Notes under the pieces: generated by a model
Databases searched by the model: none
Told to the model about the DNA's origin: nothing
The model's input: the letters and a program-made list of their open reading frames with translations, nothing else
NCBI GenBank assembly: GCA_020635975.1
Contig: JACJYT010000005.1
Location: 114,409-178,408, forward strand
DNA: 64,000 bases
Reading direction: 5' to 3'
Source of the DNA: Chitinophagales bacterium
GTDB lineage: Bacteria; Bacteroidota; Bacteroidia; Chitinophagales; UBA8649
Part shown: positions 26,660-35,286 of the stretch, in pieces
How the letters are laid out: every line of letters starts with the position of its first letter
Numbering within the stretch: position 1 is the first letter of the stretch
Made by a program: the position numbers and the translations under genes

Positions 26660-27832
26660 TTATTTATCCGCTAAAAATTGTTGTTCTAAACTTACAAACT
26701 GTCCAAGATCCTTCTCTAAATTTTCTTCTAGTTGGAAAGATTCCCATTGCTCTGGCTGATATTCTATGTTTAAAGAGTACAAATTACTATGACAACTAAA
26801 TGCTTGATTTTCAGTTCTAGATACAAGACTCTTCGTAGTAAAACTAAAATCTTCTTCTATTAGATAGAGCCTATCGTCAAAGTCGTTTGCTCGTACATGA
26901 TGCGCATAGCTTAATCGCGTAGAGCTTAAGTTATAGCTACTATCCACCTTGAAATATTCGAGGAGGTAGCTAGAATTAATCAAGCTCCAGTTCGATTGGA
27001 GTTTGGGATAGGCAGAGGGATTTGGATTTTCATGAATTTCAATTCTTACCATGGCCATATCCATTTTGTTAATCCGGATAATCCCAGTAAAATTGCTAGC
27101 TGCTGACCAAACTTTATTTTGAAAACTAATTTCATAGAAATAAGGATCAGATGATAGAATTTCCCAGTTATATGCTTGAAGAGCACTTGGATTTAAAATG
27201 CCTTTTTCTAAGTATTGAATAGGATTGTAGGCAAACAAATCGACAAGATGATCTCCGTGCTGCTCACCATTTTGTTCGTAATTAAAGGATTTTCTTAAGG
27301 CCGAAACAAAGAATTTTTCTTCTTGATTTTGTTTTACATTGGGCGCAGTGGCTGCTTGAGAAATAGCTATTTGCGCTTCAATTAGGCGAACATAAAGCTT
27401 ATTTTCTTTATGAATTTGTCGGTATACTCCGCTAAAGTAGCTCGGCTCACTTCCATAATTTTTTTGGATGGCAGCAAGGCTCTTTTTGATGATACTTAAT
27501 GCCGATTGATTTTCTACAAAACTCTCTGGTAGAAGGTATTCCTTTGCTGGAACAAAAAGGCTATCTCCAATTTCCTCTAGAGCTAGCTCAATATCTTCTA
27601 TAGCAAGATGACTTATGGCTACCAAGTCGCCCTTGTCGAATTTGTTTTTTATAAGGAACTTTCCGTTCTCATCGCTTGAGTAAATAAAAGCCTTGCTCTT
27701 TGCAACTAGTAAGGCATAAGGAAGTGGCTTTTTCGTGTTGCTTTCTAGCAGATAAAATTCTAGCTGCTCTTGAGCTCGAAGGCTAGAGATTAAAAATAGA
27801 AAGAAAGAGATATAGCGTATTAGGGCTAGCAT
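26660..27832 (-). CDS. Exported carboxypeptidase-regulatory-like domain protein, function unknown
   Basis: 390 residues. Signal peptide (MLALIRYISFFLFLISSLRA) and then a carboxypeptidase D regulatory-like/CNA-B-type domain (EFYLLESNTKKPLPYALLVA ... FIYSSDENGKFLI). The rest, around 110-390, resembles the conserved tail found behind such domains in many Bacteroidota exported proteins (SYFSGVYRQIHKENKLYVRL, GIIRINKMDMAMVRIEI). It has no TonB-dependent barrel. Probably periplasmic or at the outer membrane. It is in the same direction as the TrhA operon, 51 nt behind it, and may be cotranscribed. Confidence 0.6.
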   Translation of the reverse strand: MLALIRYISFFLFLISSLRAQEQLEFYLLESNTKKPLPYALLVAKSKAFIYSSDENGKFLIKNKFDKGDLVAISHLAIEDIELALEEIGDSLFVPAKEYLLPESFVENQSALSIIKKSLAAIQKNYGSEPSYFSGVYRQIHKENKLYVRLIEAQIAISQAATAPNVKQNQEEKFFVSALRKSFNYEQNGEQHGDHLVDLFAYNPIQYLEKGILNPSALQAYNWEILSSDPYFYEISFQNKVWSAASNFTGIIRINKMDMAMVRIEIHENPNPSAYPKLQSNWSLINSSYLLEYFKVDSSYNLSSTRLSYAHHVRANDFDDRLYLIEEDFSFTTKSLVSRTENQAFSCHSNLYSLNIEYQPEQWESFQLEENLEKDLGQFVSLEQQFLADK

Positions 27833-27883
27833 AGTACCAAGCTAAGCTTTTCTCCAGCTTTAATATTCATAGATTTGTCAGAA

Positions 27884-28558
27884 TTACTTTAAACAGTAAT
27901 AAACCGCAACAAAGTGACTTACCGACCCAGCTAGAACAAATAAGTGCCAAATAAAATGGTTTTGTTTTAAGCTACGCCACAGATAGAAAATGGTACCAAA
28001 TAAGTAAAATGCCCCACCGATGCTAATCCAAACAATTACATTATTTGGAAGTACTTGTAGAAAGGGTTTGATGATTATTATAATCAGCCAACCCATGGCT
28101 ATATACGCCAACGTAGAAACTAATTTAAACTTGTGCGTGAAAAAGAGTTTAAAAATGCCACCGATTAAAACCATAGTCCACAATACCTTTAAAACTAATA
28201 GTCCGCCATTAGTTCTAAGATAAATTAACAAAAAGGGAGTATAACTTCCTGCGATTAAAAAGTAGATACTGATATGATCAAAAATTCTTAGTTTTCTTCT
28301 TAAACTTAGCTTGTAAGCACTGTGGTATAAGGTGCTACTAGTATAGACCATAATTAGACTAAAGACATAAACCGCACAACTAATAAAGGCATATTCCTTG
28401 TCACTGTGGTAGGCAAGATAAAGAAGAAAAGGACTTGCAATAATTGCCATCAACCAGCCAATGCCATGAGAAATCATATTGGCCAATTCTTCATGTATAC
28501 TTTTTATATCGAACTTTACATCGTGCGGAAGCTGATGGGGTACCTTAAATAATTTCAT
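27884..28558 (-). CDS. trhA: TrhA/hemolysin III (PAQR) family membrane protein
   Basis: 224 residues with seven membrane spans. PAQR signature residues are present: E-x-x-N-x-x-SHGIGW, STLYHSAY, RKLRIFDHISIYFLIAGSYTP and the C-terminal HFIWHLFVLAGSVSHF. These conserved His/Asp/Ser form a putative zinc site. Family members influence membrane fluidity homeostasis; the haemolysin name is historical. It is the third gene of a compact unit with MarC and a small unknown protein (1-nt and 0-nt gaps). Confidence 0.88.
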   Translation of the reverse strand: MKLFKVPHQLPHDVKFDIKSIHEELANMISHGIGWLMAIIASPFLLYLAYHSDKEYAFISCAVYVFSLIMVYTSSTLYHSAYKLSLRRKLRIFDHISIYFLIAGSYTPFLLIYLRTNGGLLVLKVLWTMVLIGGIFKLFFTHKFKLVSTLAYIAMGWLIIIIIKPFLQVLPNNVIVWISIGGAFYLFGTIFYLWRSLKQNHFIWHLFVLAGSVSHFVAVYYCLK

Positions 28559-28559
28559 C

Positions 28560-28868
28560 TTAATTGGCTTTGGCTTGCTCGAATATATCGAAAAATGACT
28601 TTACATTTTTTTTGTTCTTACCAAAATCTATGAATTGAGCAGGAAACAAACACTCGCTAATTACTAAGATTTCTGTTTTGCCAACATAGATTCTTATTCT
28701 TTCGCCATAGGTCAACATACTTCCAAATGTCTTATAATCATAGGCATCTTTTAGATAGCCTATTTCTTTCCAGGGAAGCTTCTTTAAACTTTCTTCCACC
28801 AGCTGCTTGCATTTTTCTTGGTCTAAAGCATGTAGCTCTCGTTGCTCATATCTAGCGGGAATATTCAT
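28560..28868 (-). CDS. Conserved small protein of unknown function
   Basis: 102 residues, no signal peptide or membrane span. It looks like a small soluble alpha/beta protein (LPWKEIGYLKDAYDYKTFGS, RIRIYVGKTEILVISECLFP). The start ATG abuts the MarC stop with no gap, so it is translationally coupled in a MarC-unknown-TrhA operon. I do not recognise the family; similar proteins occur as uncharacterised genes in Flavobacteriia. Confidence 0.65.
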   Translation of the reverse strand: MNIPARYEQRELHALDQEKCKQLVEESLKKLPWKEIGYLKDAYDYKTFGSMLTYGERIRIYVGKTEILVISECLFPAQFIDFGKNKKNVKSFFDIFEQAKAN

Positions 28869-29441
28869 CTAAATCACAAAATTTACATTGGCTTTAAAAA
28901 TCTTAATGGCAATGGCTAAGAGAATCACTCCAAATATTCGTCGAAAGATTTCGAGGGTACTCGGTCCCATTTTCATTTCTAGTAACTTGGTCATTTTTAG
29001 AACGGAATAAACTACAATTAAGTTGGCTAAGATGCCTACAAAAATTACGGTGTTGCTATACTCGGCTTTCAAGGAAAGTATGGTGGTAAGTGTTCCTGCT
29101 CCAGCAATTAAAGGAAAGGCAATGGGCATAATGCTATGGTTTTTGTTATCTTCAGTTCCAGCCTTAAAAATATTGACTCCTAAAATCATCTCTAAGCCGA
29201 TAATGAAGATTACGATACTTCCAGCTAAAGCAAAGCTGCCAACATCTATACCTAACATCTTGAGAAAGGCTTTACCGAAAAATAAAAAGCACATCATGAG
29301 TACCCCAGCAAACAAGGTGGCCTTCGCCGATTCAATTTCTCCACGCTTCGCTCGAATATCAATGATAACAGGGATGGAACCCAAGATATCTATTACGGCA
29401 AATAAGGTTAAAAAAACCGTTAAATAATCACCTGCTTTCAT
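28869..29441 (-). CDS. MarC family integral membrane protein
   Basis: 190 residues with six membrane spans. Characteristic N-terminus FLTLFAVIDILGSIPVIIDI and the repeat-like half LIAGAGTLTTILSLKAEYSN. The molecular activity of MarC proteins is not established; the link to multiple antibiotic resistance was historical. First gene of the three-gene operon with TrhA. Confidence 0.88.
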   Translation of the reverse strand: MKAGDYLTVFLTLFAVIDILGSIPVIIDIRAKRGEIESAKATLFAGVLMMCFLFFGKAFLKMLGIDVGSFALAGSIVIFIIGLEMILGVNIFKAGTEDNKNHSIMPIAFPLIAGAGTLTTILSLKAEYSNTVIFVGILANLIVVYSVLKMTKLLEMKMGPSTLEIFRRIFGVILLAIAIKIFKANVNFVI

Positions 29442-29518
29442 AGCTTAAAATTTTATACAAATATCCGATATTAATTCTGCTTTCGAGAATAATACTAGTA
29501 GATACGCTCAATTTTTTG

Positions 29519-29526
29519 TAATTTTG
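29519..29526 (+). promoter_or_regulatory. -7 box upstream of hmgA
   Basis: TAATTTTG fits TAnnTTTG, 17 nt before the ATG at 29544. No clear -33 box. Confidence 0.4.
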
Positions 29527-29543
29527 TTTTGAAAATTAATCTT

Positions 29544-30701
29544 ATGGCACGTTATCATAAACTTGGCTTGGTTCCCGATAAGCGACACGTACAATTTAGG
29601 AGAGAAGATGGTAAATTGTATTCTGAAGAATTAATTTCAACCATAGGCTTCGATAGTGTTTACTCTTTGGTTTATCACACGCATATTCCTACTGCAGTTA
29701 AAGAAGTGGGCGAAGGTGTTTCTCTAGCGCCAAAAGTGATGCATAAAGATCATTTAAAGCACAGAAAGTATTTTGGCTTTGAAGTAGCACCTGAAGATGA
29801 CTTTTTAGCAAGTAGAAAAGTGGTCATGCTAAATAGTGATTGTCAAATTGCATTAGCAGCGCCAAGAAAATCTATGACCGATTATTTCTACAAAAATGCT
29901 ACTGCCGACGAAATGATATTTGTTCATAAGGGTAGTGGAACGATGTACAGTTTGTATGGCGAATTGGCCTTTGTACCTGGAGATTACATCATCATACCTC
30001 GTGGAACGGTTTACCAAATGCATTTCCACAACGAAGATAATCGCTTGTTTATAGTGGAGTCTACAAGTCCATATGTTACACCGAAACGATATAGAAATGA
30101 GTTCGGACAATTATTAGAGCATTCTCCATTTTATGAAAGAGATATTCATCCTCCGGTTAATTTAAAAACGCATACCGAAGAGGGCGACTTCCTCGTGAAA
30201 ATTAAAAAGGATGATGTTTTATATCCTTATACCTATGCTTACCATCCTTTTGGCGCTATAGGTTGGGATGGTTATTTATATCCTTATACTTTTTCTATAC
30301 ATAATTTTGAGCCTATAACGGGTAGAGTGCATCAGCCACCTCCAGTACATCAAACTTTTGCAACTGCTGGTTTTGTGGTTTGTTCTTTTGTGCCTAGGCT
30401 TTACGATTATCATCCTCAAGCAATTCCTGCGCCCTACAATCACAGCAATGTAGATAGTGATGAAGTATTGTATTACGTGAGTTCTAATTTCATGAGTAGA
30501 ACCGACGTAAAAGAAGGGATGATTAGCTTACATCCAATAGGTATTCCTCACGGTCCGCATGGCGAAGCTGTTGAAAAGAGTATCGGTAAAAAGGGTACAG
30601 AAGAATTAGCCGTTATGGTTGATACCTTTAAACCCTTACAGCTAACCGAATTTGCGGCTAGTATAGAAGATCCCGATTATTACAAATCATGGATACATTA
30701 A
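29544..30701 (+). CDS. hmgA: Homogentisate 1,2-dioxygenase
   Basis: 385 residues. It opens the homogentisate ring to maleylacetoacetate in tyrosine/phenylalanine catabolism with a non-haem Fe(II). The cupin fold and family blocks are visible: DEMIFVHKGSGTMYSLYGEL, GDYIIIPRGTVYQ, HPFGAIGWDGYLYPYTFSI, RVHQPPPVHQTF and LHPIGIPHGPHGEA with the His/Glu iron ligands. The protein is shorter at the N-terminus than mammalian HGD, as in other Bacteroidota. ATG 29544 is preferred over an upstream TTG. Its 3' end overlaps the next gene by 13 nt. Confidence 0.92.
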   Translation: MARYHKLGLVPDKRHVQFRREDGKLYSEELISTIGFDSVYSLVYHTHIPTAVKEVGEGVSLAPKVMHKDHLKHRKYFGFEVAPEDDFLASRKVVMLNSDCQIALAAPRKSMTDYFYKNATADEMIFVHKGSGTMYSLYGELAFVPGDYIIIPRGTVYQMHFHNEDNRLFIVESTSPYVTPKRYRNEFGQLLEHSPFYERDIHPPVNLKTHTEEGDFLVKIKKDDVLYPYTYAYHPFGAIGWDGYLYPYTFSIHNFEPITGRVHQPPPVHQTFATAGFVVCSFVPRLYDYHPQAIPAPYNHSNVDSDEVLYYVSSNFMSRTDVKEGMISLHPIGIPHGPHGEAVEKSIGKKGTEELAVMVDTFKPLQLTEFAASIEDPDYYKSWIH

Positions 30702-32359
30702 GCTTGTTTCGTAGAGTAGTTTTACTCTTTGCAAGTAGTTGTTTAGTCTTCTTGGTAAGTGCTCAAAATGAACTTACAGAGCGAGCTTTAATTAATGCTT
30801 ATAGTCAAGAGGCTAATAAACTGATTTGGCATTTAAATTTGAATGTTAAAAAAATGGTGGAATATCAAGAAAGCTTGAATACTTGGTATGCCCAAAGCGC
30901 TCAAGGAATGAAGAGTGCGCCGAGCTTTGTTTTTTCACCTCAGCTTAATGAAGCGAGTATTTTAGCTTTGTTAAAAGATAAGTCGATTGTTCCTAACAAT
31001 CCTGCATTTAATTATCAAAGAACATTAGCAGAGCTGTATAAGCAAACGGTTTTGTTTGATTCTTTTTGCAAGCAAACAGAGAAAATTTCAAGAAGCTTAA
31101 GCAAAGAGATTTTCTACCAACAAAACCTTTCGAATTTTTATCAATTGGATAATATGGCCGAAGAATTGGTAGATTTATGCTATGATTTTTCCCTATCCTG
31201 TGCCATCAATTATGGAAAGGAAAAATTGCCTGTAGAGCTAGATCGATTGAAAAATGTAGTTGGACAAGCAAAGAATGTAATCATGTCGATTCGCGAGAAT
31301 AATATAATTCAGGCGAAGTCGTACTTGAACCAATTAAATATTGCTATAGTGGCCTCGGCGGAGGATGAAAAATTTAATGACCTTCGACGAGTAGCAAAGT
31401 TTAGTTTAGATGAACTTGCCCTAAAAGAAAAGCACGATCAAATACTAGAATCTGCAAATCAAATAGCCTACTGGGGAGAACAATATGTACAATCGAATTA
31501 TGAGGAGGAAGAAGTGCAAAGCTTATTGCAAAGTGCCATTTTAGCCTTTAATGTTTTTGAGGGAAAGGCCGGCTGTTCAGGTGCTTATAATGAGTTAATT
31601 TCTTTTTCTAAAAGTGAGTTTCTTTATTTTACCGAAGAACCCATGTTCTTTAAGGTGAAAACTGCTTCGCAACAAGAAGTGGCTCAAAACAAGGTGAAGA
31701 CGGAAGTTTTGGGCTTAGAGAAGAAGGAAACTGTACTTAAAAAAGATAGTATCAGTGTTCAAAATCCGCAAAAGGTAAAGCCTTTTGACCCGAATGACCT
31801 CACTACCCTAGAAGGGGCCTTACCAAATAATCTAATCATTATGATGGATGTTTCAGCTTCTATGAAACTCACCGGTAAGTTGCCTTTATTAAAGTCGAGC
31901 ATTATCCATCTTTTAGGTATTATGCGACCTGAAGATAGAATAAGTTTAATTGCCTACTCGGGCAAAGCGGATCTTTTAATAGGAGGTGCAGGAGTTGCCA
32001 ATAAAGCAGAAGTAAGAACGGTATTGGATACTTTGCATTCTAGTGGCGGCACAGACATCGAGAATGGCTTGCTTTTGGCCTATGCCACAGCGAAACAGCA
32101 TTTTATGCCTAAGGGAAATAACCGAGTTATTATTGTTACGGATGGCGAATTTGGGGTGAAAGCCAATATTCTAAAATTAGTGCAAGAACAAGCCTTGAAG
32201 GGTTTTGCTCTTTCTGTATTTCAATTTAATGAAGCAAAGGATTATTCAAAAAATGCTAGTTTAGAGCTGCTTGCAGAAACAGGGAAGGGGCGATATGAAA
32301 TCATAAGCAGCAGCGATGAGGCTTTGGAGATTTTGATGAAAGAAGTGAAGAAGCGCTAA
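30689..32359 (+). CDS. Secreted von Willebrand factor A domain protein
   Basis: 556 residues. Signal peptide (VVLLFASSCLVFLVSA), a mostly helical N-terminal region to about 320, and a C-terminal vWA domain with the MIDAS motif DVSASM, later SSGGTDIENGLLLA (Thr/Asp of MIDAS) and IIVTDGEFG. vWA domains bind ligands through a metal ion. The start codon lies inside hmgA (13-nt overlap), so translation is coupled although no functional link is known. Similar proteins occur throughout Bacteroidota without assigned roles. Confidence 0.75.
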   Translation: MDTLSLFRRVVLLFASSCLVFLVSAQNELTERALINAYSQEANKLIWHLNLNVKKMVEYQESLNTWYAQSAQGMKSAPSFVFSPQLNEASILALLKDKSIVPNNPAFNYQRTLAELYKQTVLFDSFCKQTEKISRSLSKEIFYQQNLSNFYQLDNMAEELVDLCYDFSLSCAINYGKEKLPVELDRLKNVVGQAKNVIMSIRENNIIQAKSYLNQLNIAIVASAEDEKFNDLRRVAKFSLDELALKEKHDQILESANQIAYWGEQYVQSNYEEEEVQSLLQSAILAFNVFEGKAGCSGAYNELISFSKSEFLYFTEEPMFFKVKTASQQEVAQNKVKTEVLGLEKKETVLKKDSISVQNPQKVKPFDPNDLTTLEGALPNNLIIMMDVSASMKLTGKLPLLKSSIIHLLGIMRPEDRISLIAYSGKADLLIGGAGVANKAEVRTVLDTLHSSGGTDIENGLLLAYATAKQHFMPKGNNRVIIVTDGEFGVKANILKLVQEQALKGFALSVFQFNEAKDYSKNASLELLAETGKGRYEIISSSDEALEILMKEVKKR

Positions 32360-32365
32360 ACCTGC

Positions 32366-32818
32366 TTAGAGAATATTCTTTATAGTAAAACTTTTATTCC
32401 CTAAATTAATTACTTCTCCAATTTTTTTGTGATGTAGCTTTTGTCCAAGGGGAGAAGCAAGAGAAAGACAATGGAATTTTTGCCCCTCTATTTGAAAACT
32501 TCCCAAGGCTTGAGTTAAGAAGAAATGATCGGCATCACTTAGAATCAAAGAGCCAAGTTCTACTTTCTCGTAAGCGTTTCGGAATTTTATTAAGTTAAGA
32601 TTTTCTTTTAAGCTAATTAAATTACTCAGTTGTTGTTCGTTTTGTGCTTGTTCAATTTGCATCATGGCTCTAGAAGTTTCGTACTTGTCGCCCGCAGAGC
32701 TTTTTGTATCGCTATCGCGTGCTTGGATGGTGCTGGCGAGTTGGCTTTCTGCTTGCTTAATTTTAGCATCTAAATCTGCATTTATCAAAGCCAGCAGCTT
32801 CTCTTTTAAAGCTATCAT
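32366..32818 (-). CDS. GreA/GreB-like C-terminal domain protein
   Basis: 150 residues. The N-terminal half is a helical hairpin with the acidic/serine tip segment DTKSSAGDKYETSRAM; the C-terminal half resembles the GreA/Rnk FKBP-like domain (GSLILSDADHFFLTQALG, SLASPLGQKLHHKKIGEVI). Such proteins are widespread in Bacteroidota and often mislabelled. They may act in the polymerase secondary channel, but the tip lacks the classical paired acidic residues of GreA, so cleavage activity is doubtful. It is 9 nt from the next gene upstream in the same direction. Confidence 0.6.
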   Translation of the reverse strand: MIALKEKLLALINADLDAKIKQAESQLASTIQARDSDTKSSAGDKYETSRAMMQIEQAQNEQQLSNLISLKENLNLIKFRNAYEKVELGSLILSDADHFFLTQALGSFQIEGQKFHCLSLASPLGQKLHHKKIGEVINLGNKSFTIKNIL

Positions 32819-32827
32819 TAGGCTAGA

Positions 32828-33061
32828 CTACTTTTTGTCTTCTTTTACTCGATTTAACTTTATTAGTTTCATGTCGAGTTTAGTAAGTCTTCTTTCGTAG
32901 CGTTGCAGTTCTGCTTCTATATATTTCTTATACATTTTCTTGCTATCGCCTTGTGCATTTTCTAGTTCTTTTTGGAGGTAAGTGCCGTAGGATAGCAAAC
33001 CTTTTCTAATGCATTCTACCATTTTTTGCTTCAGTTCTTTCTTAAGGCTTTTCTTTCCCAT
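32828..33061 (-). CDS. Small basic helical protein, function unknown
   Basis: 77 residues, almost entirely charged helix (MGKKSLKKELKQKMVEC, YERRLTKLDMKLIKLNRV), net positive. No signal or membrane segment. Probably translated with the GreA/B-like gene that follows after 9 nt. I do not recognise the family; an RNA- or ribosome-associated role would be a guess. Confidence 0.5.
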   Translation of the reverse strand: MGKKSLKKELKQKMVECIRKGLLSYGTYLQKELENAQGDSKKMYKKYIEAELQRYERRLTKLDMKLIKLNRVKEDKK

Positions 33062-33224
33062 GGTCTATGATTTTATTCTTGTTAAAGTTAAGTTTTATTT
33101 AGCAAAGAAAGAATAGCAAATGGATACGCTGCCATCGAAGCCAGAGATTTATACCACTCATTTTCCTTCTCTTTCTCGCTCTTAAATAAGGTAAAGTTCC
33201 CGACAGCAAGGTAAGATTTCTGAA

Positions 33225-33644
33225 CTATTTTTTCCAAGTAAACCAAAGTTCTTCGTGCAAGCTTCCCTGGCATGCCTTGCTGCAAATGGGCTGAGCAAGA
33301 AGGTAGCCCGGAATCTCCGACTCGCTATTTATGTAGTAGCTAGAGCAAAGTAAATTTCCCTTGTTACAACTTGAGTTTAAATGCAGGGTATCGTTTAAGT
33401 AGCTATAGCTACCATAGGCGCTTGCTTGTTCTGGACTATCAAAGTAGCAAAGGTAGTGTTCATCTTCACGAAGAATTACTGTATAGGTGCTCATGCCTTG
33501 AACTTCTTCCATGGTCGCTATGCAAGCGGATGCTGTTTGGATATCCTCTGGTAAGGCACAAGCAGAATATCTACACGAGGAGTACAGGCAGGTACTTAGA
33601 AAAAGAGGGAATAGATACCCTTGAATTAGGCTATTCTTCAGCAT
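33225..33644 (-). CDS. Small Cys-rich exported protein, function unknown
   Basis: 139 residues from ATG 33644. The frame is open much further upstream, but that part is an out-of-frame shadow of the neighbouring gene. The N-terminus MLKNSLIQGYLFPLFLSTCL looks like a signal or lipoprotein peptide; the rest has many Cys residues (SSCRYSACALPED, SACIATMEE, SSCNKGNLLCSSYY, PICSKACQG), suggesting disulfides outside the cytoplasm. It overlaps the end of the upstream exported protein gene by 14 nt, so the two are coupled. Not recognised. Confidence 0.5.
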   Translation of the reverse strand: MLKNSLIQGYLFPLFLSTCLYSSCRYSACALPEDIQTASACIATMEEVQGMSTYTVILREDEHYLCYFDSPEQASAYGSYSYLNDTLHLNSSCNKGNLLCSSYYINSESEIPGYLLAQPICSKACQGSLHEELWFTWKK

Positions 33645-34017
33645 CTTCTTCGGCTTGTATACCGAGGGCCTTTTCTCGTAATTTAACATGCTTTTTCTTA
33701 TTGGCTTTGTAGATATACAATTTAAACTTTTGTAGATCCTTTTTAATGGGGAATAAGATGGAACTGCCTCCCAAAAGAAATTGCTTCTTATAAAGATATT
33801 CTTCGTCCTCATCCATAGTAAGCTTAGCCTTTTCGCCAATGGCATTGCGCGATTTGATGAGCATGTAGATATACTTCGTATCTTGACTAACAGAAGCTTC
33901 GATGCGATCCCCTTTTTTATCCGTAAAATAAATTTCCTCAAAAAAGGGTTCCTTCTCTTCTTGAGCATAAGATAAAAAAGTGCAGAGGAAAAGAAAGAGA
34001 CTGATAACAAATTTCAT
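33631..34017 (-). CDS. Small exported protein, function unknown
   Basis: 128 residues from ATG 34017, chosen because it starts a clear signal peptide (MKFVISLFLFLCTFLSYAQE); an open extension to 34077 would disrupt it. The mature part is charged, with beta segments (FEEIYFTDKKGDRIEASVS, TKYIYMLIKSRNAIGEKAKL) and a Lys-rich then acidic tail. It is followed by the Cys-rich exported protein with a 14-nt overlap. No family recognised. Confidence 0.55.
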   Translation of the reverse strand: MKFVISLFLFLCTFLSYAQEEKEPFFEEIYFTDKKGDRIEASVSQDTKYIYMLIKSRNAIGEKAKLTMDEDEEYLYKKQFLLGGSSILFPIKKDLQKFKLYIYKANKKKHVKLREKALGIQAEEDAEE

Positions 34018-34110
34018 AGCAAGCGCATATTTGGTGATTAAGATAGAACTTGAAAGAGATAAAGAGTGAAGCATCAATTAAATTCTATGTCTAAATATAT
34101 AGAAATAAAA

Positions 34111-34419
34111 TTATAAAAACTTCACGGATAAGTCTAATTGACCACCAAGTCCTAACTCAATAATTTTCTTTAAAGTTGATAAACGTACTTCTTTAATGTT
34201 GTTCTCTAATTGAGAAATATAAGATTTGCTTGTGCCCACTTTATTCGCTAATTGTTCCTGTGTCAGTCCTCTTTTAAGCCGTGCTTCATGTATTAAGTAA
34301 CCGATTTTGAAGTTTTCATAAGCTCCTTCTAATTCATCACGCTTTTTAGTCCCTACTTTTCCGTAGTGCTTGTCCTTAAATTGGTCAAGTGTCATAGTAT
34401 TACTTTGTTTCGTCTTCAT
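34111..34419 (-). CDS. HTH XRE-family antitoxin (HigA-like)
   Basis: 102 residues. An XRE helix-turn-helix is visible around 50-100 (RLKRGLTQEQLANKVGTSKS, YISQLENNIKEVRLSTLKKI). The start overlaps the stop of the toxin gene by 20 nt, giving the toxin-first order typical of HigBA. The protein should neutralise the toxin and bind the palindrome at 34775-34789 upstream of the pair. Confidence 0.8.
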   Translation of the reverse strand: MKTKQSNTMTLDQFKDKHYGKVGTKKRDELEGAYENFKIGYLIHEARLKRGLTQEQLANKVGTSKSYISQLENNIKEVRLSTLKKIIELGLGGQLDLSVKFL

Positions 34420-34744
34420 ATTCTTCCTTTATTTTTAACGCTATGTCAATTTCTTGTTGAGGTGTTTTTTGAGTTTTCTTTTGAAAACCATTGGCTAAAA
34501 CAACTAAGTTCCCCTTGTCAAAAAAGCAAAATATTCGAAAAACATTAGAACCAACTTGCAGTCTTATTTCATAAAGTCCCTTAGTGTTTTCTATATGCTT
34601 TAAATATGTTTCGGGTACTCGGTCAATTTCTTCAATTAACTCAATAGTCCAAATTATTTTAGCTTTTACTTTGTCGGTTTGCTTAACAAAAAAATCTTCA
34701 AAGTAAGTTTTATAGAAAATAATGGTTCTACTTTTGTTCGTCAT
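34400..34744 (-). CDS. HigB/RelE-superfamily toxin (Gp49-like)
   Basis: 114 residues, basic. The pattern FEDFFVKQTDKVKAKIIWTI ... HIENTKGLYEIRLQVGSNVF RIFCFFDKGNLVVLANGF is that of Gp49/HigB-like mRNA interferases: the L-Y-E-I-R-L core, a central RIFCFF strand and the late GF-x-KK-T-x-K-TP segment. Such toxins cut mRNA in the ribosomal A site. The XRE antitoxin follows with overlapping codons. The sequence is split here for display; it is continuous in the gene. Confidence 0.8.
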   Translation of the reverse strand: MTNKSRTIIFYKTYFEDFFVKQTDKVKAKIIWTIELIEEIDRVPETYLKHIENTKGLYEIRLQVGSNVFRIFCFFDKGNLVVLANGFQKKTQKTPQQEIDIALKIKEEYEDETK

Positions 34745-34764
34745 TCATACTTTCATTAACAAAA

Positions 34765-34789
34765 CAAAGATAAGTAAAGTTTCACTTTA
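34765..34789 (-). promoter_or_regulatory. Promoter and operator of the HigBA-like pair
   Basis: On the minus strand TATCTTTG (34772-34765) is a perfect TAnnTTTG -7 box 20 nt before the toxin start. Immediately upstream is the palindrome TAAAGT-TTC-ACTTTA (34775-34789), placed where a repressor would block polymerase. This fits autorepression by the XRE antitoxin. Confidence 0.6.
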
Positions 34790-34799
34790 GATAAACTTT

Positions 34800-35286
34800 A
34801 TTTGGTCTGAATGTCAAATTTCTATCTTTGCCTAATAATGGTCTGAACTTCTTTAATGTATTTTCTGTGCTGGAGAAATAGCAAACGGTTTTTAGGATTA
34901 AAAACAATACTCAATAGAAGGTCATCAAGAAATAGCCTACTCCATTTGTTGGGGAAGTGTCATTCTCTAATGTTCGTCGCGTCGATATTCGTAGCACCCT
35001 CGCTACGAATCAAAATTAAATAGGACTACTTAGAGCAGAACTAAACTCCTTCAGTTTCTTTTTTCAGCTTTTAAGCTGTGGAGAGAACTCATGAGAGGGT
35101 GTAACCCAAATCTTGCTTTTTCAGTCTAGCTAACTCATTCTCACTCTCTTTCTTGCTCTTAATTCAGTGCTAAACATGTCGGTAGGAAGCACGTGACAGC
35201 ACGTTATCATTTCTAATCTCGAAGTCTTGGGATATTCAACCATGGACTAATTAGCTATGTGGATGCTTAGCTGTTCAAGCAGGTTT
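34800..35286. other. Gene-poor stretch between the two toxin-antitoxin loci
   Basis: No convincing reading frame on either strand. The only clear structure is a perfect 9-bp hairpin, ATTCGTAGC (34987-34995)/GCTACGAAT (35002-35010), of the extragenic-palindrome kind. The rest looks like decayed sequence next to the large inverted repeat that follows. Confidence 0.5.

Noticed and set aside
33088..33285. 65-codon frame on the minus strand overlapping the end of the Cys-rich exported protein gene
   Set aside because: The first third is a shadow of the overlapping gene; the rest has no recognisable features. It might be a frameshifted tail, but I cannot show it.
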